In this document: piece by piece, positions 8,882-16,617 of the stretch | Numbering within the stretch: position 1 is the first letter of the stretch | Layout: each line of letters starts with the position of its first letter | Source: DUPQ01 sp964563155 | GTDB taxonomy: Bacteria; Bacillota; Clostridia; DUPQ01 | Assembly (NCBI GenBank): GCA_964563155.1 | Contig: CAZLVL010000012.1 | Location: 24,789 to 88,788 of the forward strand | Direction of reading: 5' to 3' | Length of the DNA stretch: 64,000 bases | The notes under the pieces: generated by a model | What the model saw: the letters and a program-made list of their open reading frames with translations, nothing else | Told to the model about the DNA's origin: nothing | Database searches by the model: none | Made by a program: the position numbers and the translations under genes

Positions 8882-8921
8882 GAATTTACATTCCCTATGA
8901 CCCGCAAGTTATGTATTGGCT

Positions 8922-9060
8922 TATCGGCAGGTCTTCTGACTTGATTTCATAGCTATGCACCTTCCCATATTTCTACAGTGGTATTTCGCAATCGCTCCAT
9001 CTTACAGCGGCGGGACCGTACAGGACTTTCACCTGTTTCCCTTTTAAATATATACCGACA
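8922..9060 (-). ncRNA. Cobalamin (B12) riboswitch aptamer
   Basis: Read on the minus strand, the region contains the conserved B12-aptamer segments in order: GGGAAACAGGTG (9030-9042 area), AGTCCTGTACGG, CCGCCGCTGTAA, GGGAAGG and AGTCAGAAGACCTGCC. P1 is formed by TGTCGG (9055-9060) and CCGATA (8922-8927). The aptamer is followed by an antiterminator/terminator pair and then by the six-gene operon 8827-2012, so binding of adenosyl- or another cobalamin should switch the operon off. Confidence 0.97.
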
Positions 9061-9085
9061 AACTCACATATTAAATTGTGTATTC

Positions 9086-9114
9086 AGTTAACCACAATTG
9101 CACTTTCTTGTCAA
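9086..9114 (-). promoter_or_regulatory. Promoter of the riboswitch operon
   Basis: TTGACA (9109-9114) is followed after 17 bases by TTAACT (9086-9091). The -10 is preceded by TGG, making an extended TGn element. Transcription would start about 20 bases before the aptamer P1 stem. The -10 hexamer itself is a weak match. Confidence 0.65.
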
Positions 9115-9187
9115 TTGAAGTAGACAATCTAATATATATCTATTAAATATGGGATAAATTTGCAGAAAACAGCTTTACACAAGATTC

Positions 9188-9910
9188 CTATTTATTTTTA
9201 TTCTTCCTAAAAAAGAAAACAAGTGATACAAGAGTTAATAAAAGAAAAGAGCCTGTATTTACTAGATATAACTCTAATGAATAGGTGAGAAAGTGAAAGA
9301 AGAAAAAGAAAAAATATAGGGCTATAGAAAGCAGTCTTTTAGAAGTTTTTTCAGAGGAAAAAAGCCTATAGCTAAAGTAGTTTAAAAAGAAAAGCCAAAA
9401 GGGGTAGGCCAAATAAGGCAGATAGGACAAGGAGTTGGCATTTAGTATTTTTGTAAAAGATGAAAAAATTTCACTGGGTATGCCTAGATAAAAAAAGCTC
9501 TGTGTATATGAAAAGGCCATATATACTAAAGCTACTACTAGGGTGGGAATTCCTAGATAAAGTAGGTGTAAAACTGTTTCACCAGAAGAAAAAGCCAATT
9601 CATCTTTTATATCAAACCTTTTTATGAATATGAAACGTCCAAGAAAAATAAAGAAAAGAGATAAAAGGCTTAAAAAGAGAGAATAGGCAAGGATATTTTT
9701 TTCCATAAAGACTTTTAAGAAGTCCAAGTAAAATACTAGGTGTATAAGTAAATTTCTTCCTATTACACTAAATATGAGATATGAAAAAAGCCCTAATACA
9801 AGCGCTCTTCTATCTCTTTTTATGAGTAAATATATTAAAAGCAAGAGGGGCAAAAGTATCATTGCCCCTGTTGCAAAAGATAATATTAATATTTTATACA
9901 AATCACTCAT
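9188..9910 (-). CDS. Multi-pass membrane protein of unknown function
   Basis: This encodes 240 residues from the ATG at 9910; a TTG two codons earlier is less likely. The ATG overlaps the stop codon region of the upstream esterase gene. About seven hydrophobic segments are visible, with small charged loops such as K-R-D-R-R after the first and K-R-F-D-I-K-D-E-L between the third and fourth. I do not recognise a family. It could be compared with small intramembrane protease-like families, but I see no convincing HExxH or other catalytic pattern. It is the last gene of a run beginning with walR, and no terminator is evident behind it. The next element downstream is the riboswitch promoter. Confidence 0.65.
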   Translation of the reverse strand: MSDLYKILILSFATGAMILLPLLLLIYLLIKRDRRALVLGLFSYLIFSVIGRNLLIHLVFYLDFLKVFMEKNILAYSLFLSLLSLFFIFLGRFIFIKRFDIKDELAFSSGETVLHLLYLGIPTLVVALVYMAFSYTQSFFYLGIPSEIFSSFTKILNANSLSYLPYLAYPFWLFFLNYFSYRLFSSEKTSKRLLSIALYFFFFFFHFLTYSLELYLVNTGSFLLLTLVSLVFFFRKNKNK

Positions 9911-10688
9911 TAGCAAATATATGTTTTAAAAATCCAGCAATTTCTTGATTCCATGCTGACCATGCATGACCTTGTTCATCACTAGTATAGGTTAACTTCA
10001 AGCCTTTTTCTTTAGCTAGTTGCCTAAACTCTTCATTAAAGTAGTAAAGAAAATCTGATGTCCCACAATACTGATAAAGATCTAAATCTCCAATACCATA
10101 ACCTTCAACCTTTTTATTCTCCTTAATTAGGTGGAAAAGGTCACTATTTGTACCCTCTACATTAAAGTCTGGTCCGAAGATACTGGTAAACAGTTTCACA
10201 TGGGCTTGATCCTGCAATTCGTCCCCACTTAATAGGCTGGGCATTTTAACTAAGTTTAAAACTCCTGAAAAGCTACCTGCTCCATAGAATCTATGGGGAT
10301 TATTAAAAGCTATTTTAAAGGCTCCATAGCCTCCCATGGAAAGGCCTGCTATTAAGTTGTTTTCTCTTTTTTTAGACAAGCCAAAGGTTCTTTGAACAAA
10401 GTCCATTAGCTCTACTGTTAGGTATGTATAGAAGTTTTCTCCATATACCATATCTGCATAAAAACTATTATGGGCATTGGGCATAACCACAGCTATGCCA
10501 TAGTCTATAGCAAGTCTTGCAATGGTTGAATTGGCTAACCAGTCATGGCATCCCCCACTCATACCGTGTAAAAGGTAAAGGACCTTTGTGTTTTCTGTTA
10601 CCCCAGCTGTAGGTAAAATTACATTGCACTCATCTCTATAGCCTAAATTTTTAGCATCAAATTTACAGTTAATTATTGTAGATGACAT
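9903..10688 (-). CDS. Alpha/beta-hydrolase esterase (esterase D / tributyrin-esterase-like)
   Basis: This 261-residue protein is of the esterase D/S-formylglutathione-hydrolase-like superfamily that includes tributyrin and acetyl-xylan esterases. The oxyanion region L-L-H-G-M-S-G-G is near 39-46. The nucleophile is Ser117 in the elbow G-L-S-M-G-G, and the catalytic His is in E-Q-G-H-A-W-S-A-W-N near 241. There is no signal peptide, so it is expected in the cytoplasm. Natural substrates are short-chain esters in the family; the exact one here is unknown. It lies 15 bases downstream of kbl and overlaps the following membrane-protein gene, so it is co-transcribed with them. Confidence 0.88.
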   Translation of the reverse strand: MSSTIINCKFDAKNLGYRDECNVILPTAGVTENTKVLYLLHGMSGGCHDWLANSTIARLAIDYGIAVVMPNAHNSFYADMVYGENFYTYLTVELMDFVQRTFGLSKKRENNLIAGLSMGGYGAFKIAFNNPHRFYGAGSFSGVLNLVKMPSLLSGDELQDQAHVKLFTSIFGPDFNVEGTNSDLFHLIKENKKVEGYGIGDLDLYQYCGTSDFLYYFNEEFRQLAKEKGLKLTYTSDEQGHAWSAWNQEIAGFLKHIFANE

Positions 10689-10702
10689 TAGAAACCTCCA
10701 TT

Positions 10703-11884
10703 CTAATCTAAAGAATCAAATACTTCTTTAAAAGCTTTAACACTGTAGTCAATATCCTCATATGAAAGAGCATCAGATACTTGTATTCTAATTCTTGCAG
10801 TACCTTCTGGAACTACAGGGAAACCAAAGCCTGTAACATATATTTTCTTTTCTAGCATAGCCTTAGCAATCTTTATAGCCTTTGCTGTTTCTTTTACAAT
10901 AATGGGAACAATAGCACTTTCTCCATCTAAGGGTTCAAATCCCTCTTCTTTTAGTCTTTTTCTTAAATAGGCCACCTTTTTATGAAGAGAATCTATTCTT
11001 TCTGGTTCTCTTTCTAAAATCTCTATGGCCTTTAAGGACATGGCTGCTACTACTGGTGGTAAGGAGTTGGTAAATAGGGAGGTTCTAGATGCTTGTACAC
11101 ACATATCTATTACTTCCTTTCTGCCTGCCACAAAGCCCCCTGCAGAGCCCCCTAGAGCCTTTCCATAGGTCCCAGTAATGATATCAATCTTACCTAAAAG
11201 TCCAAAATGCTCAATAACTCCTCTTCCAGTTTTTCCCACAACTCCCATACCATGGGAATCGTCCACTAAGAGAACCGCCTTGTATTTTTGACAAAGCTCA
11301 TAGACTTGATCTAGCTTGGCAAAATCCCCTTCCATAGAAAATACCCCGTCGGTAATGACTAAACGGGTATTCATATCTTGGGTTTCTTTAAGAATTCTTT
11401 CTAAATCTTCCATATCTGAATGCTTGTAGATATAGCGCTGAACCTTCCTACTGGCTAAACGACCTCCATCTATAATACTGGCATGGTTTAGCTCATCAGA
11501 TATGATACAGTCTCCTTCAAAGGTAATAGCAGGTATAACTCCAGTGTTGGCATTCCAGCAGGTCATATATGTTAAACAAGCCTCTGTGTGCATAAATTGG
11601 GCTGTTTTTTCTTCTAATTGCCTGTGTATATCATAGGTACCACATATGAAACGAACTGATGCTGCCCCAACTCCATAATCATCTAGGGCCTTATGACCTG
11701 CATCAATAATCTCTTGGTTATCGCAAAGTCCTATATAGTTGTTTGAACAAAGCACCATTACATCATCATGCTTTTCAATATTAGTATGGCTTCCCATAGG
11801 TTCTCTAATAAATTGATACTCCTTATATGTTCCACCATCTCTCATAGCCTGCAACCTATTTTGCAGATTTGTATACATATCCAT
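10703..11884 (-). CDS. kbl: Glycine C-acetyltransferase (2-amino-3-ketobutyrate CoA ligase)
   Basis: This 393-residue PLP enzyme of the alpha-oxoamine synthase family would cleave 2-amino-3-oxobutyrate with CoA to glycine and acetyl-CoA. Visible motifs are the glycine-rich S-N-N-Y-I-G-L, D-E-L-N-H-A-S-I-I-D-G around the PLP-stacking His, V-D-D-S-H-G-M-G for the PLP ring Asp/His, and the Schiff-base Lys in T-Y-G-K-A-L-G-G. The N-terminal length and the match along the whole chain favour Kbl over BioF. No threonine dehydrogenase gene is next to it. A strong AAGGAGG site lies before the ATG, only about 20 bases after walI, so it appears to be part of the wal transcription unit, which is an unusual partner. 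Confidence 0.9.
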   Translation of the reverse strand: MDMYTNLQNRLQAMRDGGTYKEYQFIREPMGSHTNIEKHDDVMVLCSNNYIGLCDNQEIIDAGHKALDDYGVGAASVRFICGTYDIHRQLEEKTAQFMHTEACLTYMTCWNANTGVIPAITFEGDCIISDELNHASIIDGGRLASRKVQRYIYKHSDMEDLERILKETQDMNTRLVITDGVFSMEGDFAKLDQVYELCQKYKAVLLVDDSHGMGVVGKTGRGVIEHFGLLGKIDIITGTYGKALGGSAGGFVAGRKEVIDMCVQASRTSLFTNSLPPVVAAMSLKAIEILEREPERIDSLHKKVAYLRKRLKEEGFEPLDGESAIVPIIVKETAKAIKIAKAMLEKKIYVTGFGFPVVPEGTARIRIQVSDALSYEDIDYSVKAFKEVFDSLD

Positions 11885-11907
11885 CTTATTTCCTCCTTAA
11901 GGTATCA

Positions 11908-12681
11908 TTAGTCTTTTATTTCATTTCCGTTAATAACAGAGAAAAATCTTTCTTTACCATTATCATACATTACCCTATATACATAAACAAAAACATCTGC
12001 CTTTTTATCAAAGATATATCCTGAATCTATTTTTTTAATTACAAGAGAGGTTTGGCCCTCTTTTACAAAGTTACTAACTAAGATATTACCTATGCTTACA
12101 CTGGGTTTTACATATTCAAAATCTAGCATTTCATAGGCAATTACCCCTATTTCTACCCTTTCAATCCTGTCCTTATTTATATATACAAATATGTAGCTAT
12201 TATAGATATGGGTATCTTTTTCACAGAACTTAAAGGCTAGTTTATATGAGTTTAGGCTACTGGCAAATATGGAATCTAGGACATATTTATCTTGGTCTAA
12301 GGGTAAAGAATCTATAAAGGTTCTAGCCAAGGCCTCCATACTATTTTCTTCTTTAGGTTCAAGACTAAAATCTATATCTGGGATAAAGGTTATGGTTTCT
12401 TGGTCCAAATCCTCAAAAACTAGTCCTTTTAGCCCTTTTAAGTAGGTGGTTAAGGAATTGGTCTCATAATTTACTTTTCTAGGAAAGAAAGAGGCTGCTT
12501 CATATGGGGGAATATCGCATTCAATAATAATATCCCTATACTCCATAAGGGTTTTAATATATTCATTTTCATTGGTAATTCTTTTATCACTGAAATTTAA
12601 ATAGAACATATATACACCCATAAAGATATTGACTGCTACTAAAAGGATAATTAATACTCTTATAGATCTCTTACTATCCAT
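11908..12681 (-). CDS. YycI/WalI-like regulator of the WalRK system
   Basis: This 257-residue protein has a single N-terminal membrane helix (about residues 8-27) and a large outer domain. Size, topology and position after walR, walK and a YycH-like gene match YycI, whose membrane-anchored form binds WalK and modulates its kinase activity in Bacillus and Staphylococcus. The N-terminal pattern, with basic residues, an aliphatic helix ending Y-M-F-Y-L-N and then F-F-P-R further in, is typical. Its ATG overlaps the YycH-like stop by one base. Sequence similarity in this family is low, so the assignment rests partly on synteny. Confidence 0.72.
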   Translation of the reverse strand: MDSKRSIRVLIILLVAVNIFMGVYMFYLNFSDKRITNENEYIKTLMEYRDIIIECDIPPYEAASFFPRKVNYETNSLTTYLKGLKGLVFEDLDQETITFIPDIDFSLEPKEENSMEALARTFIDSLPLDQDKYVLDSIFASSLNSYKLAFKFCEKDTHIYNSYIFVYINKDRIERVEIGVIAYEMLDFEYVKPSVSIGNILVSNFVKEGQTSLVIKKIDSGYIFDKKADVFVYVYRVMYDNGKERFFSVINGNEIKD

Positions 12682-14120
12682 TACTGTTCCACCTCCTCTA
12701 GAGAAAGGGGTAAAATCTCTTTATCAAACAATATCCAAGAAGGAGAGGTTAAGGTGGTTTGCTCTTTAATATATGCTATGAACATATTGTCTGCTTTTAT
12801 AGAGCTTAGGGCCAATTCTGATTGAGATAAGAGGCTAAAGGTGCTTAAGCTATATAGGGTGTCTTCCCCTTCAAAGAAAAACCCTTCTATATCCAACATT
12901 ATTCCATCTATTGATACTACTCTTTCTTCTGTAGCAGATATACTAATACTTGCCTTTTTGTCCTTAATGTATACAGGATAGTCCTTATATGAATAGGTTA
13001 AATAGAAGGTATAGAAGTTTGCATCTTCCTCTATATCCACTAAATAAAGATTGTTCTTAATTTCTTCATAGGATAAACCTTGTAAATCTTCAACTGCCTG
13101 CAAGGCATTTAAAAAGGCTTGTGAAATCTCTCCTTTTTCTTTTGTATATGACACAGCAGATGAATACCTATAACTTATACTGGCATCTGTATGAATGGTA
13201 TATACATTGTATTGGTCAGAAAAGGTAACCTCCTTATTCTGGGTTATGAGGGTTTTGTACATATCAGCATATATGCCAAAGAGTCTTTCTTTAATCTCTT
13301 CAATATATGTGGTAACTAAAGGTGAAATATTATTAAGGTCTGTTTCTAACTGTAAGTTCAGCATACACTCACTTAATAAATTATAATTGCTAATTCTAAT
13401 CCTATCTAACTTTACAAAGCTATCATCAATTACAATTGTAGTGTCCGGCTCAATATTACCTTGGTAGCTTTCATAAAGGGCTACCTCTGTTAAGTAAACA
13501 TAGGTTATATTGCTTTGGGCTTTAATCTCTTCGTATACATTTAAAAAGTCGCTTAAGCGCAAAAGTCCACTTAACTTAACCGATACATACCTAAAGACCT
13601 TGTCTTTTACTCTTAAGTAAACATCTCCTTCATCATTAGAACTAGGAATAATTTTAATCTTACTTATTGTATCAATTTCAAAGTTTGTATTTATGCTATT
13701 GCTAATCCAATTTATGAAGCTAATAGGACAATCATAGTTAAACTTAATTAGATAGCCTGCCAAAGGCGTAATTTCATTCCATTTTTCCTCTTCATATATC
13801 TCATATTGTCTGGTATCAGAAAGGGTTTTAAGGGCTTCTAAAGTGTCTTTCCACATTTTAAAGAAGTAACCATCCTCTTCTTTTTGCACCTTATGGACAC
13901 TAAGTCCCTCTCCACCTGTCATAGTTATTTCAAAGGGTAAAACATAGCTTTCAAGAAGATAATCTTCAAAGCTAACTAAATCGGTTACCTGATGAATGCT
14001 GGGGTCTTTTTTTTGAGGGAAAAACTTACCAGTAGAATGGTAAGAAACCAGCATGAAAGACTGCAGGCCAGTTAAAGCCAAAAGAAGTATGAGAACTATA
14101 TAGGTCCATTTTTTTCTCAT
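12681..14120 (-). CDS. YycH/WalH-like regulator of the WalRK system
   Basis: This encodes 479 residues from the ATG at 14120, which has AAAGGAAGG just upstream and overlaps the walK stop as ATGA; a TTG 11 codons earlier has no such support. One N-terminal membrane helix (about 5-23) precedes a long extracytoplasmic region, as in YycH proteins (usually about 450 residues). YycH and YycI form a membrane complex with WalK. The outer region is tyrosine- and isoleucine-rich and lacks any enzyme motif I can see. Assignment comes from topology, length and gene order walR-walK-walH-walI. Confidence 0.7.
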   Translation of the reverse strand: MRKKWTYIVLILLLALTGLQSFMLVSYHSTGKFFPQKKDPSIHQVTDLVSFEDYLLESYVLPFEITMTGGEGLSVHKVQKEEDGYFFKMWKDTLEALKTLSDTRQYEIYEEEKWNEITPLAGYLIKFNYDCPISFINWISNSINTNFEIDTISKIKIIPSSNDEGDVYLRVKDKVFRYVSVKLSGLLRLSDFLNVYEEIKAQSNITYVYLTEVALYESYQGNIEPDTTIVIDDSFVKLDRIRISNYNLLSECMLNLQLETDLNNISPLVTTYIEEIKERLFGIYADMYKTLITQNKEVTFSDQYNVYTIHTDASISYRYSSAVSYTKEKGEISQAFLNALQAVEDLQGLSYEEIKNNLYLVDIEEDANFYTFYLTYSYKDYPVYIKDKKASISISATEERVVSIDGIMLDIEGFFFEGEDTLYSLSTFSLLSQSELALSSIKADNMFIAYIKEQTTLTSPSWILFDKEILPLSLEEVEQ

Positions 14121-15928
14121 TTTTCCTTCCTTTCTCTGTCTATAGGTATCCAAACAATAACCTTGGTTCCCTTGTTAAGCCAGGAGTCCACTGTAATGTC
14201 ACCTTGGTGAGCTTTAACTATTTCGTGGGCAATGGCCAAACCTAGACCGCTACCTCCCAAAGATCTAGTTCTGGCCTTGTCCACCCTATAAAATCTTTCA
14301 AAGATTCTATCTTTATCCTTAGCTCCAATTCCAATACCGTTATCTTCCACCTCTATAAACAACTTATTTCCTTCTTTATAGGTTCTAATTTCAATATGTC
14401 CCTTATTAGGGGTGTACTTAATAGCATTTACCATTAAATTTATAATACACCTTAGCATCTTGTCATAATCAAAGTAGGCCTTAGAACTATAGGCTAAATC
14501 CTTAGTTACGCTATGACTCTTTTTCTGAGCCTCAACTTCAACAGCCTTAAGGGCATTGGTTATAAGGGTTTCTACACTGTTATGAGAATACTTTAAGACC
14601 ATCTTATCCATATCCATTTGAGATAATTCAAGTAGGTCTTTTACTAACTTATCCATTCTGTCAGATTCAGAATTTATAACCTCTAAAAACTCTAATCTAG
14701 TCTTCTCATCTTCAACACCAGCTTGCAATGTTTCAGTAAAGCTCTTTATAGCAGTAAGAGGTGTCTTTAACTCATGAGATACATTTGCTACAAATTCTTT
14801 TCTCATTTTATCCAACCTATACTGCTTAGTAATATTTCTCAAAAGAATTATGACCCCTTCTGCCCTACCTGAACTATCTTTAAAAGAAGCTATGCTCATA
14901 CTTATTACTTCATCATCTAAGGATAAAAGCTTTTCTTTATAGAAATCTTCTTTAATATTTCCCACATCCAAGTCTAAATCATACTCTTTAATAAACTCAT
15001 CCAAGCTAAAATCTAAAATAGTCCTATTAAGTAAGGGATAAACAGCAGGATTGGCATGGATTAGCTGGCCATTTGAATTGTAAGCTATTACTCCACCTTC
15101 AATATTATCTAAAATAATCTCCATTTTGTTTTTCTCAGAAGAAATTTCTCCCAACATATTCATAAGAGAATAACTCATATCATTAATACTTACAGATAGC
15201 TGTCCTATCTCATCATCAGAGCGAATATCTAAGGTCTTTCCAAAATCTCCTTCTGCTATGGCCTTGGTCCTAACAGTTATATCCTTTATAGGTCTAGAAA
15301 TGGCCTTAGATAGGAAGTAACCAATAATGAAGGCTACACTTAAGGCCAAAACCAAAGAGGTCAAAAGAGCACTGTTAAACTCAGTAACCATATCCTGCCA
15401 ATCGCTCTTGTAGTACCTAAAATAAATGACCAGATTGTTTAATTTGACTCCATAGTCATAAAAGGTCCTACCCTTGATACTCTCTATCCCTTTTCCATTT
15501 AAAGGCTCTCCAGCCATGGCTGACAAGAAATTTGAAGACTGAAACAACTCAGTTATAAAATCATCCTTTTTACCTGAAAGAAAATATGGGTCATTGGAAT
15601 AAAGTTCATTGGTCTTTCTATCCACAACAGTAAAGCTTCTATTGCTTCCATAAATACCAAAGGCAGGAGCATAAAGGTCTCTAATATCTGCATAAACTAA
15701 ATAGGCAGAATAAGCCTCTTCATTGTAACTTAGGGCATTAAGACCATTTTCAATATTCTTAGTAAACTGGTTGTAATGAAAACTCTCAATATTATTATTC
15801 AAAAGAACGCCCACAGGTATAATCATAGATATAGCTATGATACAAATGTAGATAACCATTTTAGACTGTAATGATAGGTGTCTATCAGTCCTTTTTGAAG
15901 TAATAGCCCATTCCTCTCTTGGTAACAA
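14117..15928 (-). CDS. walK: Sensor histidine kinase WalK
   Basis: This protein of up to 603 residues has the full WalK architecture. A first membrane helix lies near 24-44, an extracytoplasmic sensor domain at about 45-185, a second helix near 187-207, HAMP at about 207-260 and a PAS domain at about 262-365. HisKA follows, with the phospho-acceptor His in F-V-A-N-V-S-H-E-L-K-T-P, then a HATPase domain with N-A-I-K-Y-T-P, D-N-G-I-G-I-G and G-S-G-L-G-L-A-I. WalK with WalR controls cell-wall turnover and is usually essential. The start is uncertain: the TTG at 15928 overlaps walR by 44 bases, and an ATG at 15859 would remove the basic cytoplasmic tail. Neither has a good ribosome site. Confidence 0.9.
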   Translation of the reverse strand: MLPREEWAITSKRTDRHLSLQSKMVIYICIIAISMIIPVGVLLNNNIESFHYNQFTKNIENGLNALSYNEEAYSAYLVYADIRDLYAPAFGIYGSNRSFTVVDRKTNELYSNDPYFLSGKKDDFITELFQSSNFLSAMAGEPLNGKGIESIKGRTFYDYGVKLNNLVIYFRYYKSDWQDMVTEFNSALLTSLVLALSVAFIIGYFLSKAISRPIKDITVRTKAIAEGDFGKTLDIRSDDEIGQLSVSINDMSYSLMNMLGEISSEKNKMEIILDNIEGGVIAYNSNGQLIHANPAVYPLLNRTILDFSLDEFIKEYDLDLDVGNIKEDFYKEKLLSLDDEVISMSIASFKDSSGRAEGVIILLRNITKQYRLDKMRKEFVANVSHELKTPLTAIKSFTETLQAGVEDEKTRLEFLEVINSESDRMDKLVKDLLELSQMDMDKMVLKYSHNSVETLITNALKAVEVEAQKKSHSVTKDLAYSSKAYFDYDKMLRCIINLMVNAIKYTPNKGHIEIRTYKEGNKLFIEVEDNGIGIGAKDKDRIFERFYRVDKARTRSLGGSGLGLAIAHEIVKAHQGDITVDSWLNKGTKVIVWIPIDRERKEK

Positions 15929-16577
15929 TATATTCGTTGGGATCAGCAGACAACTTTTCTCTTAGTCTGCTAACAGTTACATCCACTGTTCGCATCTCAC
16001 CAAAGTATTCATAATCCCATATCTCTTCTAAAAGAATCTCTCTAGAAAAAACTTTTTCAGGATTTTTCATAAAAAATTCCAAAAGTTCAAATTCTCTAGC
16101 TGTCAAATCCAGCACCTTGCCTTCTTTTAGGATTTCATACTTAGCTTCATCCAATTCTAGATTTCTTACCTTGTAGCGCTCTTTGTTGTCTTCATTGCTG
16201 GCTACATAGGTTGAACGGCGAAGATTACTTTTTACTCTGGCAATTAACTCTCTAGGTGAAAAGGGTTTGGTTATATAGTCATCTGCCCCCATTTCCAAAC
16301 CTAAAATTTTGTCTAATTCTTCAGATTTAGCAGACAGCATAATAATAGGAGTAGTTATACTCTCTCTTAACTTTCTACAAACAGAAAGCCCATCATATTC
16401 AGGCAACATAACATCTAAAAGAATAAGGTCTGGTTTATGCTTAAGGGCCATTAAAATAGCTGTCTTGCCATCAAAAGCAGATATGACATCATAACCTTCC
16501 TTTTCAAGATTGTATTTTAAAATATCAACAATGTTTTTTTCATCGTCTACGACTAATATTTTTTCATTCATTCTCAT
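15885..16577 (-). CDS. walR: Response regulator WalR (OmpR family)
   Basis: This 230-residue protein has a receiver domain with the acidic pair in V-V-D-D-E-K, the phospho-accepting Asp in L-I-L-L-D-V-M-L-P near residue 55, and the conserved Lys in I-T-K-P-F-S-P. It continues into a winged-helix DNA-binding domain ending with the typical R-T-V-D-V-T-V-S-R-L-R-E-K and R-G-x-G-Y pattern. The ATG at 16571 (third residue) fits the GAGG site slightly better than the one at 16577. It leads the walRKHI unit and has its own promoter overlapping the end of the SLH gene upstream. WalR binds TGTWAH-N5-TGTWAH boxes in relatives; such sites occur before the neighbouring S-layer genes. Confidence 0.94.
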   Translation of the reverse strand: MRMNEKILVVDDEKNIVDILKYNLEKEGYDVISAFDGKTAILMALKHKPDLILLDVMLPEYDGLSVCRKLRESITTPIIMLSAKSEELDKILGLEMGADDYITKPFSPRELIARVKSNLRRSTYVASNEDNKERYKVRNLELDEAKYEILKEGKVLDLTAREFELLEFFMKNPEKVFSREILLEEIWDYEYFGEMRTVDVTVSRLREKLSADPNEYIVTKRGMGYYFKKD

Positions 16578-16588
16578 AACCTCATATA

Positions 16589-16617
16589 ATAATATATAAA
16601 AAGCTGGTAAATATCAA
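16589..16617 (-). promoter_or_regulatory. walR promoter
   Basis: TTGATA (16612-16617) and TATTAT (16589-16594) are separated by 17 bases on the minus strand. The -35 overlaps the last codons of the upstream SLH gene. No terminator lies between the two genes, so read-through from the SLH gene is also possible. Confidence 0.7.
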
